Assembly: GCF_034653355.1 (NCBI RefSeq)
Contig: NZ_JAYEER010000003.1
Coordinates: 1,860,001 to 1,924,000, forward strand
DNA: 64,000 nt
DNA from: Nitrospirillum sp034653355
Lineage (GTDB): Bacteria > Pseudomonadota > Alphaproteobacteria > Azospirillales > Azospirillaceae
Reading direction: 5' to 3'
Below, piece by piece: positions 28,227 through 36,294 of this stretch (the stretch's first letter is position 1; the number at the start of each line of letters is the position of its first letter). Both the position numbers and the translations under genes were made by a program. The notes below the pieces were generated by a model. The model was not told the DNA's origin. It did no database searches and was given only the letters and a program-made list of their open reading frames with translations.

Positions 28227-28266
28227 CAGGCGCCACGCCAGCGCGGTATCGGCGGCGCGGCGCCTG
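28227..28266 (-). other. Stem-loop between acpP and fabF
   Basis: An 8-bp inverted repeat, CAGGCGCC at 28227-28234 and GGCGCCTG at 28259-28266, flanks a GC-rich interior that can pair further. It lies just past the acpP stop on the minus strand without a T-run. It could stabilise the abundant acpP message or reduce read-through into fabF (inference). Confidence 0.4.
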
Positions 28267-28286
28267 AATTCCGGGAAAGTAGGGGA

Positions 28287-28523
28287 TCAGCCCTGCTTGC
28301 TGGAAATGAAGTCGATGGCGTCCTTCACGGTCAGGATCTTCTCCGCCGCATCGTCCGGGATCTCGATCCCGAACTCTTCCTCGAAGGCCATGACGAGTTC
28401 AACGGTGTCGAGGCTGTCGGCACCCAGATCGTCGATGAAGCTGGCGGTGTCGGTGACCTTGCCCTCTTCCACACCCAGGTGCTCGACGACGATCTTCTTC
28501 ACCCGTTCGGCGATGTCGCTCAT
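28287..28523 (-). CDS. acpP: Acyl carrier protein
   Basis: A 78-residue carrier for fatty acid synthesis. The phosphopantetheine attachment Ser37 lies in LGADSLDTVELVM. The protein is acidic and helical as usual. It is flanked by unusually long gaps for this cluster (242 bases to fabG, 177 to fabF), which fits an own promoter and separate high expression. Confidence 0.98.
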   Translation of the reverse strand: MSDIAERVKKIVVEHLGVEEGKVTDTASFIDDLGADSLDTVELVMAFEEEFGIEIPDDAAEKILTVKDAIDFISSKQG

Positions 28524-28765
28524 TTCCTATACCTTCCCGAATTTCAAAGTTGGGGTTGTTTGACTGACTTGTTCTGATCGGCGTGGGCACGTCCGGCAGG
28601 ACGAATTCGAGCGCCCATCCTTTGGAAAAGTGCCGTCAGATACCACAGCTAGGCGCATCTTGCCTAGCGCCCGCAGGCACTGGGACACCTTGTTAAGGCT
28701 GGGCCCCGCCGATACTTAGGGGCATCCCGCGAAAGGACAAGCCCCCAAGCCCCACGGGAACCCGA

Positions 28766-29503
28766 TCAGATCATGGCCATGCCGCCGTTGACGTGCAGCG
28801 TCTGGCCGGTGACGTAGCCGGCCTCGGTGGAGGCCAGGTAGAGCACGGCGGACGCGATTTCATCCGGCGTGCCCAGGCGACCGGCCGGCACGCCGGCGGT
28901 CAGCTTTTCCTTCTGCGCGTCGGGCAGCACATCGGTCATCGCGGTGGCGATGAAGCCGGGCGCCACGCAGTTGGCGGTGATGTTGCGCGAGGCGACCTCG
29001 GCGGCCAGGGCCTTGGTCATGCCGATCATGCCGGCCTTGCTGGCCGCATAGTTGACCTGGCCGGGGTTGCCGGTGACACCGACGATGGAGGTGATGCCGA
29101 TGATGCGGCCCCAGCGGCGCTTCATCATGCCCTTCACCAGCGCGCGTGACAGGCGGAAGGCTGCGGTCAGGTTCACGTCGATGACCGACGCCCAGTCCTC
29201 ATCCTTCATGCGCAGGATCAGGCCGTCGCGGGTCAGGCCGGCGTTGTTCACCAGGATGTCCACTTGGCCCAGCTTGGCCTCCGCGTCCTTGGCCAGGGCC
29301 TCAACGGCCTCCGGATCGGACAGGTTGGCGGACACGACCACGGCGCGGTCGCCCAGCTCGGCGGCCAGGGCCTCCAGGGCCTCGACCTTGGTGCCGGACA
29401 GGGCCACGGTGGCGCCGGCCTGGTGCAGGGTGCGAGCGATGGCGGCGCCGATGCCGCCCGAGGCGCCGGTGACGAGCGCGGTCTTGCCGGTCAAATCGAA
29501 CAT
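28766..29503 (-). CDS. fabG: 3-oxoacyl-[acyl-carrier-protein] reductase
   Basis: A 245-residue short-chain dehydrogenase reducing 3-oxoacyl-ACP with NADPH. Visible are TGASGGIGAAIA, the NNAG motif (VNNAGLTRDGL), Ser in ITSIVGVTGNPGQ, and YAASKAG with the catalytic Tyr and Lys. The C-terminus ends GGMAMI, typical of FabG. Its position between fabD and acpP supports FabG over other family members. Confidence 0.96.
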   Translation of the reverse strand: MFDLTGKTALVTGASGGIGAAIARTLHQAGATVALSGTKVEALEALAAELGDRAVVVSANLSDPEAVEALAKDAEAKLGQVDILVNNAGLTRDGLILRMKDEDWASVIDVNLTAAFRLSRALVKGMMKRRWGRIIGITSIVGVTGNPGQVNYAASKAGMIGMTKALAAEVASRNITANCVAPGFIATAMTDVLPDAQKEKLTAGVPAGRLGTPDEIASAVLYLASTEAGYVTGQTLHVNGGMAMI

Positions 29504-29541
29504 GGGATGGTCCCTATCGTTCTCTCAGGAGGGGTTCAGGC

Positions 29542-30480
29542 TCAGGCCTTGAGGAAGGCGTCGATGTCGGCGGGCAGGCCCAGCGACACGGCCGTCATGT
29601 CCTTGTCGATGCGCTTGGCCATGCCGGCCAGCACCTTGCCGGCACCCAGCTCCACCAATTGCTCCACGCCCTGTTCCTTCATGAACAGCACGCTTTCGCG
29701 CCAGCGGACGGAGCCGGTGACCTGCTCCACCAGCAGGCGGCGGATCTCGGCGGGGTCGGTGACGGTGCTGGCGATGACGTTGGCCACCAGCGGCACGCGC
29801 GGCGCCTGGATGGCGGTGCCGGCCAGGGCCTCGGCCATGGCGTCGGCCGCCGGCTGCATCAGCGGGCAATGGAAGGGGGCGGACACCGGCAGCAGCACGG
29901 CGCGCTTGAACCCGCGCTCGGCCGCGATGGCGATGGCGCGCTCCACGGCCGTCTTGTGGCCGCTGATGACCACCTGGCCGGGGGCGTTGTCGTTGGCGGC
30001 GGTGCAGACCTCGCCCTGGGCGGCGTCCTGGGCGATCGCGCGGGCGGCCTCGAAATCGGCGCCGATGATGGCGGCCATGGCGCCCACGCCCACCGGCACG
30101 GCGCGCTGCATGCTCTGCCCGCGCAGCTTCAGCAGGCGGGCGGTGTCGGCCAGGGTCAGGGCCCCGGCGGCGCATAGGGCGGAGTATTCACCCAGCGAGT
30201 GGCCGGCGACGAAGCGGGCGGCCTTGGCCAGGTCCAGCCCGCCGTCCTTTTCCAGCACCCGGGCCACGGCCACGGACACGGCCATCAGGGCCGGCTGGGC
30301 GTTCTCGGTCAGGGTCAGCTCGTCCAGTGGGCCCTCGAACATCAGGGCGGACAGCTTCTGCTTCAGCGCCTCGTCCACCTCGCCGAACACGTCGCGGGCG
30401 GTGGCGAAGGCGTCGGCCAAGTCCCGGCCCATACCCACGGCCTGGCTGCCCTGGCCGGGAAACACGAAAGCGCGAATCAT
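29542..30480 (-). CDS. fabD: Malonyl CoA-acyl carrier protein transacylase
   Basis: A 312-residue enzyme that loads malonate onto ACP. The start is ATG 30480 (MIRAFVFPGQGSQ); the open frame upstream lacks homology. The nucleophile Ser is in GHSLGEYSA (about 95) and the catalytic His in SAPFHCPLM (about 200). The VTGSVRWRES segment near the C-terminus is characteristic. First gene of the fatty acid cluster. Confidence 0.97.
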   Translation of the reverse strand: MIRAFVFPGQGSQAVGMGRDLADAFATARDVFGEVDEALKQKLSALMFEGPLDELTLTENAQPALMAVSVAVARVLEKDGGLDLAKAARFVAGHSLGEYSALCAAGALTLADTARLLKLRGQSMQRAVPVGVGAMAAIIGADFEAARAIAQDAAQGEVCTAANDNAPGQVVISGHKTAVERAIAIAAERGFKRAVLLPVSAPFHCPLMQPAADAMAEALAGTAIQAPRVPLVANVIASTVTDPAEIRRLLVEQVTGSVRWRESVLFMKEQGVEQLVELGAGKVLAGMAKRIDKDMTAVSLGLPADIDAFLKA

Positions 30481-30696
30481 CTGCGAATACCCTGGAAGCT
30501 CAATTCCGGTGCGATGCCCCGTACCCCATACACGGCCCACGACGGAAAACCCCGCCGCAGCCTGACGTCGGCACCGCAAGTCGCGCCATGCATACCGCCT
30601 GCAATCAATCTGTCAATCATCATTGATGGAAGGGGCCATCGGTTGACGTGGGCTGCGCCTGTGTTTTCAGGCTTTCAGGCGGCGGGCCCCGCGCTG

Positions 30697-31677
30697 TCAG
30701 GCGGCAGTCCAGGGGATGAAAGGCCGGCCGTGGCCTTCCGGCGTTTCGGGATTGAGAAAGGCCTCCAGCGCCTCGGGCGCCACCTCGGCCTCCGCCGCGA
30801 CGCGACGCGCCAATTCCACGGCGGCGTTGCGCATGCGCCCCGGCGGACGGTCCAGCCAATAGCTGGTGGGGTTCAGCACCGTGCGCGGGTCCACCGGCAC
30901 CACCCGGCCGCTGCGCAGCTTGGACCGCACCAGCGGCGGCCGGGCCAGCGCGATGCCCAGGCCGCAGACACAGGCGTCCAGCACCAGGTTGTAATCCTCG
31001 AACCGCCGGTCCTGTGGGCGCGGCTTGTAATCCAGGCCATGGGCGGCGAACCAGGTGCGCCAGCCCGACGCGTCGGAGTTGTGGATCAGGGGGAAGGCCA
31101 GCAGGCGTTCCGGATCCCCCTCCCCGATCTCGGCCACCAGGCCGGGCGCCGCCAGGGGATAGCACCATTCCTCGAACAGTTTCAGCGACACGCGGCCGGG
31201 CATGGCGCCCCAGCCACAGCGGATGGCCAAATCCATGCCTTCATCCGCCAAATCCAGCGCGCGATGGTCCACCGATAGCAAGATCCGGAGTGCCCCGCCG
31301 GGGTCCGACTCCCTACCCTCCAGGTCTGCGAGCCGGGGCATGAGCCACAGCCCGCAGATCGAGGGCAGCGAAGTCAGCCGCACCACGGCCGTCCCTCGGG
31401 GTTCCGTCCAGCGGTTGGAGGTGTCGGCGATCAGGGCGAAGGCCTCACTGGTGCGCTGGAACAGCCGCTGGCCGTCCGGCGTCACCACCACGCCGCGCGC
31501 CTGGCGGTGGAACAGGCGCAGGCCCAGCCACTGCTCAAGCTTGGCGATCTGCCGGCTGACGGCGCCGTGGGTGACGTTCAGGGATTCCGCCGCGGCGGAA
31601 AAGCTGCCCGTGCGGGCCGCCGCCTCGAAAGCGCGCAGCGCGTCCAGGGGCGGCAAAGGGTGCGAGCTGTGATCCAT
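30697..31677 (-). CDS. LysR-family transcriptional regulator (GcvA-like)
   Basis: A protein of about 326 residues with an N-terminal winged helix (LDALRAFEAAARTGSFSAAA, then THGAVSRQIAKLE) and a C-terminal effector-binding domain. The sequence resembles the GcvA/AmpR branch. It is divergent from an EamA transporter gene 93 bases away, which it probably regulates; this is the usual pattern for LysR proteins. Starts at ATG 31677 or GTG 31683 are both possible. Confidence 0.88.
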   Translation of the reverse strand: MDHSSHPLPPLDALRAFEAAARTGSFSAAAESLNVTHGAVSRQIAKLEQWLGLRLFHRQARGVVVTPDGQRLFQRTSEAFALIADTSNRWTEPRGTAVVRLTSLPSICGLWLMPRLADLEGRESDPGGALRILLSVDHRALDLADEGMDLAIRCGWGAMPGRVSLKLFEEWCYPLAAPGLVAEIGEGDPERLLAFPLIHNSDASGWRTWFAAHGLDYKPRPQDRRFEDYNLVLDACVCGLGIALARPPLVRSKLRSGRVVPVDPRTVLNPTSYWLDRPPGRMRNAAVELARRVAAEAEVAPEALEAFLNPETPEGHGRPFIPWTAA

Positions 31678-31770
31678 ACTCACAGTTGGCTGCCGATTTC
31701 ATCGATTGTCAATCAGTTGCGCCCCAGGCGTACTGGTGCCCCTGTCGCTCTCCTGTCCGGGATTTGTCCG

Positions 31771-32712
31771 ATGTCCGCCACGCCACTCGCCCCCACCTGT
31801 GACTCCGCCGCGATCGTCAGCGTCACCCCAGCCAGGGGGAACCGGCTGGACGGCGGCACCCTGGCCATCGTGGTCGTCACCATCGTCATCTGGGCCTCGG
31901 CCTTCGCCGCCATCCGCGCCGGCCTGAAGGCTTTCGGCCCGCTGGAACTGGGCGCGGCGCGATTCTCCATCGCGGCGGTGCCGGCGGCCCTCTACCTGCT
32001 CGTCAGCCGGCCGGCCCTGCCGCGCCTGGATGAGGTGTGGCGCTTCGCCACCGGCGGCCTGCTGTTCGTGGCGCTGTACACGGCGCTGCTGAACATGGGG
32101 GAGCGCACCGTGTCCTCCGGCGCGGCCGCCTTCATCATCAACATCAACCCCATCATCACCGCCGTGTTCGCGTCCTTCCTGCTGGGGGAGCAATTCGGCC
32201 GCTGGGGGTGGATCGGCACCGCCGTGTCCTTCAGCGGCATCGGCCTGATCGCCCTTAATGAGGCGGTGGGCAGCGGCACCGGCCTGCAGCTGGGCTGGGG
32301 CGCCCTGCTGGTGCTGGGGGCCGCCCTATGCAACTCCATCACCACCGTGGTGCAGAAGCCACTGTTCGCCCGGCACAAGCCGCTGACCGTGTCGGCCAAC
32401 AACATGGTGATCGGCGCCCTGGCCCTGTCGCCCTGGCTGCCCGGCGCCTACGCCCAGGCCCAGACCGCCCCCCTGCCTGGCCTGATGGCCGCCCTGTACC
32501 TGGGCGTCATGCCCAGCCTGGTCGCCTACGCCACCTGGACCATCGTGCTGTCGCGCATGCCCGCCGCCCGCGCCAGCAACTTCCTGTACTGCGCGCCGCC
32601 CTTGGCCATGCTGCTGGGCTATGTCTGGCTGGGCGAGGTGCCGACCCTGCTGGGCGTCATCGGCGGCCTGATGGCGTTGGGCGGTGTCGCCATCGTCAAC
32701 CTGAAGCGCTGA
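31771..32712 (+). CDS. EamA/DMT-family transporter
   Basis: A 313-residue membrane protein with about 10 hydrophobic helices arranged as two EamA repeats (about 22-155 and 165-310). Motifs such as WASAFAAIRAGL in helix 1 and GPLELGAARF-type sequence between helices 1 and 2 are typical of the drug/metabolite superfamily. Start at ATG 31771; sequence further upstream is the divergent promoter. Substrate unknown, probably amino acid or metabolite efflux. Confidence 0.88.
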   Translation: MSATPLAPTCDSAAIVSVTPARGNRLDGGTLAIVVVTIVIWASAFAAIRAGLKAFGPLELGAARFSIAAVPAALYLLVSRPALPRLDEVWRFATGGLLFVALYTALLNMGERTVSSGAAAFIININPIITAVFASFLLGEQFGRWGWIGTAVSFSGIGLIALNEAVGSGTGLQLGWGALLVLGAALCNSITTVVQKPLFARHKPLTVSANNMVIGALALSPWLPGAYAQAQTAPLPGLMAALYLGVMPSLVAYATWTIVLSRMPAARASNFLYCAPPLAMLLGYVWLGEVPTLLGVIGGLMALGGVAIVNLKR

Positions 32713-32852
32713 GACAGCGCGCCTGACCGCCGGCCCTGGGCCAGGCCATGGACTATGGCCTGTTGGGATATGCCCCTTTCCCGTGCAGGCGATCGTCTTA
32801 ATTCACCCCCTGGGCCGTGCGGTGGTCCGGCTTGAACGCAGGGGAAGGGACG

Positions 32853-34331
32853 GTGCCTGACAGTTTCATCAGCGGCGGCGGTGCGGCCGGCCTGTCCATG
32901 GCTGACTGGATGGATGCCGAGATTCCCGAGGGCCGCCTGCTGATCGGCCCCACGCGCGCCATTCCCGCCGGCATGCGGCGTCATGCCTTGGGCGGGGCCG
33001 CCAGCGGCCCCATCTGGCGGGACGCCCGCGTCATCCGGTATTTGCACGGCCTGGACGCAATCGGCCGCCTGCGCCTGCGCCGGGTGGTGCAGGGCGTGGA
33101 TTTTCGCGTCAGCGACACGCAGCTCATCGACCAGGCGATGCGCGACCTGGCCATGGGCAGCCTCAGCGCCTTCCTCATCCCCCGCGCCATCGCCCCGCTT
33201 TCGCCCCCACCCGTGGATCTGCCCCGGCATGGCCAGGGGGACGAGGATCCGCCGGGCCAGCCGGCGCAATGGTCGGTGACCGACCGCGTGGTCGCCACCC
33301 TGCGCCGCTGCGTGCCCCTGCTGCCGCGCGAGATGCAGCAGGCGGCCAAAAGCCTGTTCACCCGCGAGACACTGTATTGGCTGGCCGGCTTCCTGGTGGT
33401 GTGGGCCGGCGGCCACCTGGCGGGCTATGGCGAGGCCATCGACGTCATCCTGCTGGGCGTGGGCTACGCCATGGTGGGTTGGTCGGTGTTCCAGGGCCTG
33501 AACGACCTGGGCCACGGCATCGCTCTGGCCACCACCGCCAAGACCCAGCACGATTTGGACGAAGCCGCCAAGCGCACCGCCGCCGGCCTCACCATCCTGA
33601 CCATCAACGCCCTCATCGCCCTGATCGCCAAGGTGAAGCCTGCGTCGGGCGGCAAGCGCCCGGTGGTTGAGGAACCGCCACCCCCGCCAGCCGACCCGCC
33701 GTTGCCGCCGAAGAAGGTGGCGGAGGCAGTCAAAGCGGAACCGTCGCTCCCGCCTAAGCCCCCGAAGCTTGATATGAAAGCGCTGCGGGAGCGCTACGCC
33801 AAGGAAATTAATGACGTTAACACCTTCAAGCCTCAAGGGCTTAGCTTGAAGGAGGTAAATAAATACTTGGAAACGGCGAACGGACAAGGATTGTTAGACC
33901 AACTTCGGTCCGCCGACCCGAAGGCAGATATTGAGGAGATATTTCGCAGGGCTAGGGTTTTATTGCAGTCTGGCTCTGATTTGCCGACGGTGGAAAATGT
34001 GACCTCGCCTCTGTTGAAGATTGTGCCGCAGGGGGAAACGGTCACTCCCTATTCTCCGTTCTTTACGACGGCGGACGGTCTTAAAGAGGCGGCTGCCTCA
34101 GGCAAAGGTTTGTCCGAGTATTTCGGATTACCGCTGAAGAGCGACGCTGCCGTCTATGATATATATCAAATCTCGCCGAATGCAGGTGCGGTGCCCGTAT
34201 GGGTAAATACGGTCGCTCCAACCAGTGAGTTGGGTGGCTTGGTCCAGCGGGCGGGTGGCGCCACGCAGTATTTGGTGCCAAATAGAGGTTTATGGAGCGA
34301 TCCTGTTCACATAGGTTCTATTGGGAATTAG
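32853..34331 (+). CDS. Polymorphic toxin-like protein with exchangeable C-terminal domain
   Basis: A 492-residue protein. The GTG start at 32853 follows GGGGAAGGGAC; a GTG at 32817 lacks such a site. Layout: a soluble N-terminal region (about 1-165), a hydrophobic section of probable membrane helices (about 170-260), a Pro/Lys-rich hinge (about 270-308) and a C-terminal domain (about 308-492) containing TPYSPFFTT, YFGLPL, VAPTSELGG and YLVPNRGLWSDPV. GC content falls abruptly at the hinge: one 60-base line in the N-terminal half has 40 G/C, one in the C-terminal half has 25. This layout and the small gene just downstream fit a secreted toxin with its immunity protein (inference). I cannot name the toxin fold. 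No T6SS, Rhs or VgrG gene is in the window. Confidence 0.6.
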   Translation: MPDSFISGGGAAGLSMADWMDAEIPEGRLLIGPTRAIPAGMRRHALGGAASGPIWRDARVIRYLHGLDAIGRLRLRRVVQGVDFRVSDTQLIDQAMRDLAMGSLSAFLIPRAIAPLSPPPVDLPRHGQGDEDPPGQPAQWSVTDRVVATLRRCVPLLPREMQQAAKSLFTRETLYWLAGFLVVWAGGHLAGYGEAIDVILLGVGYAMVGWSVFQGLNDLGHGIALATTAKTQHDLDEAAKRTAAGLTILTINALIALIAKVKPASGGKRPVVEEPPPPPADPPLPPKKVAEAVKAEPSLPPKPPKLDMKALRERYAKEINDVNTFKPQGLSLKEVNKYLETANGQGLLDQLRSADPKADIEEIFRRARVLLQSGSDLPTVENVTSPLLKIVPQGETVTPYSPFFTTADGLKEAAASGKGLSEYFGLPLKSDAAVYDIYQISPNAGAVPVWVNTVAPTSELGGLVQRAGGATQYLVPNRGLWSDPVHIGSIGN

Positions 34332-34340
34332 GGGAAATAG

Positions 34341-34646
34341 ATGAACCAGGCACTTATTCAGCAGTACGCGGTGTCGTTAGAGGACCTTTTGCGTCGCTAT
34401 GCCTCCGCCGATGCGGAGGCGGCGCGTTTGCTCAGTGCTTTGGCACCCTATCTGGACGATGCGAAGGCGGGAAGGATTCTGACACCGCTCGAACATATAC
34501 CTGGGGACTATTATTTCGATGAAGGTACTCTACGGAAATATCGCGACCTCGAGCATGCTTATTCCAAATTCCAAATAGAGGTCACGGGCGGCGAACCGCC
34601 GGCATTGATCGCCTTCAGGAATAGGGTAAACGCCCAGAAGAATTAG
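34341..34646 (+). CDS. Candidate immunity protein
   Basis: A 101-residue acidic, apparently soluble protein with no signal peptide or membrane helix. It starts 9 bases after the toxin-like gene, with GGGGAAAT upstream of ATG 34341. The sequence is helical at the N-terminus (LLRRYASADAEAARLL) and has GDYYFDEGTLRKYRDLEHAYSKF in its second half. Family not recognised. Its size, its position and its base composition, which is lower in GC than the flanks, make it the natural partner that neutralises the upstream C-terminal domain. Confidence 0.6.
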   Translation: MNQALIQQYAVSLEDLLRRYASADAEAARLLSALAPYLDDAKAGRILTPLEHIPGDYYFDEGTLRKYRDLEHAYSKFQIEVTGGEPPALIAFRNRVNAQKN

Positions 34647-34659
34647 ATTTTTCTGATAA

Positions 34660-34912
34660 GGATCTGTTCGGATTCAATCATCCGCGCCCACCGGCATCAT
34701 CGGAAAAACTGAAACATGGGTCCTTCCGCCTTCGGCAGCAAATGAAGCGATTGCCAAATCCGCTGGAGACGTTGGCAAACTCGAGCAGTTACTGGGCTTG
34801 GACCCAGGATATCTTGGCAGTTCTCTGGTTCGAGTGGACATTCCGGCATCTCACATGGCCAGGAGGCCTACCTGAAGCTGTTATAGATCCCGTGACGCCG
34901 ATTATCCCCTGA
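34660..34912 (+). pseudogene. Decayed orphan toxin C-terminal module
   Basis: No start codon or ribosome binding site is seen, but about 60 codons from 34660 read as plausible protein (GIIGKTETWVLPPSAAN, KLEQLLGLDPGYLGSSL, VRVDIP) up to a stop at 34875. Immediately after, a second frame continues as PGGLPEAVIDPVTPIIP and stops at about 34912, so the original tail has lost part of its sequence and its frame. Composition matches the neighbouring low-GC module. It is best read as the 3' remnant of an alternative toxin domain displaced by recombination. Confidence 0.5.
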
Positions 34913-35061
34913 CAGTCGCCCCCTCTGGTGAGGTCATCAGGCGGCGGGTTTGAGGTTGGCTTCAGGCGCCACCTTTGGCGGCTTGGGAAATTCCGTTTCG
35001 GCGGGGCCGGCGCGACGGTAGAATGCGTCCGTCCCGCCTACCCTGCCGCCCGCCCCCGGCC
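34913..35061. other. Intergenic stretch after the orphan module
   Basis: Returns to high GC. Nothing identifiable is present apart from possible upstream starts (ATG 35023) for the following gene. Confidence 0.4.
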
Positions 35062-36291
35062 ATGCCCCTTCCCAGGCCCCGGATCATCCTGGCCGCCCTG
35101 ATCCTGATGGGTGCCGGCGTTGCGGTGGCCGGCCTGATGCCGCCCCGCCCGGTGCCCCATTCGGCCCCTTTGCCCAACGACGTCTACATCTGGCAACGCG
35201 CCTGGACGTCCGCGCTGGGCCGGGCCATGGACCAGGCGGCACCCGATGTGGCCACCTGGCGCGTGCTGGCGGCGGAGGTGTCGGCGGACGGCCATGCCGC
35301 CCCGGCGCTGCTGAACGACGGACGGCTGGAGTTCCTGCGGGCGCACCTGGCCGGACGGCCCGTCATCCTGGTGGTGCGCATCGACGGCCGCTTGGGCGAG
35401 ACCGATCCCGCCGCCTTGGTGGCGACGGCCCTGGCCCCACTGCAGCGCTGGCGCCAGGCCGGAGTTGCCGTGGCGGGGCTGGAGATCGACCATGACTGCC
35501 CCACCGCCCGCCTGTCCTCCTACGCCCGGTTCCTGAAGGACCTTCGCGCGCGGCTGGGCGGCGCACACTTGTCCATCACCGCCCTGCCCGCCTGGCTGCC
35601 GGCCCCGGCACTGGCGGACGTGGTGGCGGTGCCAGATGAGGTGCTGCTGCAGGTCCATGCCGTGGCCGCCCCCACCGACGGCCTGTTCAATCCGGCGCAG
35701 GCCGGCCGCTGGGTCGCGGCCTACGGCCAGCGCTTCACGACACCCTTCCGCGTGGCCCTGCCCGATTATGGCGCGCGGGTCAGCTGGAACGCCGACGACA
35801 GCCTGGCGACGGTGGAGGGGGAAACGCCCCTGCTGGCCGGCGGCGCGCATGCCGCGGAGCTGATGGCCCGGCCCGCCGACGTGGCGGCCTTCCTGAACGA
35901 TCTGCGCGTCAAGGCGCCGCCCAACCTCAAAGGCATCGCCTGGTTCCGACTGCCCACCGCCGAGGATCGCCGTGCCTGGTCCCTGGCCACTTGGGCGGCG
36001 GTGGCGCGGGGGCAGACGCCCATCGGTCATATCTTCGCGGTGGCGGAGCCCACGGCGACGCCCGGCCTGTCATCCCTGGTGCTGATCAATGACGGTGCCG
36101 CCGATGCCGAGTTGCCCGACGGCCTGGACCTGCCGGCTGGCTGTCCCCTGGGTGACGGCGCTAGCGGCTATGCCCGCGATCCCCTGGCCCCCCAACCCCG
36201 CCTGGTGCGCCTGTCCCCCGGCCTGCTGCCGCCCGGGGAGCGCCGGGCGGTGGGCTGGCTGCGCTGCCCCGAGTCCCCTCACCGCCGGTGA
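35062..36291 (+). CDS. DUF3142-type putative secreted or membrane-anchored protein
   Basis: About 409 residues from ATG 35062; ATG 35023 would add 13. An N-terminal hydrophobic segment (IILAALILMGAGVAVAG) is a signal or anchor. The body looks like a TIM-barrel-type domain: YIWQRAW near the start, GLEIDHDCPTARL in the middle and LPDYGARVSWN later, a pattern I associate with DUF3142 proteins. Function unknown; glycosidase-like activity is possible but unproven. It ends 3 bases before the next gene, so the two are cotranscribed. Confidence 0.65.
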   Translation: MPLPRPRIILAALILMGAGVAVAGLMPPRPVPHSAPLPNDVYIWQRAWTSALGRAMDQAAPDVATWRVLAAEVSADGHAAPALLNDGRLEFLRAHLAGRPVILVVRIDGRLGETDPAALVATALAPLQRWRQAGVAVAGLEIDHDCPTARLSSYARFLKDLRARLGGAHLSITALPAWLPAPALADVVAVPDEVLLQVHAVAAPTDGLFNPAQAGRWVAAYGQRFTTPFRVALPDYGARVSWNADDSLATVEGETPLLAGGAHAAELMARPADVAAFLNDLRVKAPPNLKGIAWFRLPTAEDRRAWSLATWAAVARGQTPIGHIFAVAEPTATPGLSSLVLINDGAADAELPDGLDLPAGCPLGDGASGYARDPLAPQPRLVRLSPGLLPPGERRAVGWLRCPESPHRR

Positions 36292-36294
36292 TCC

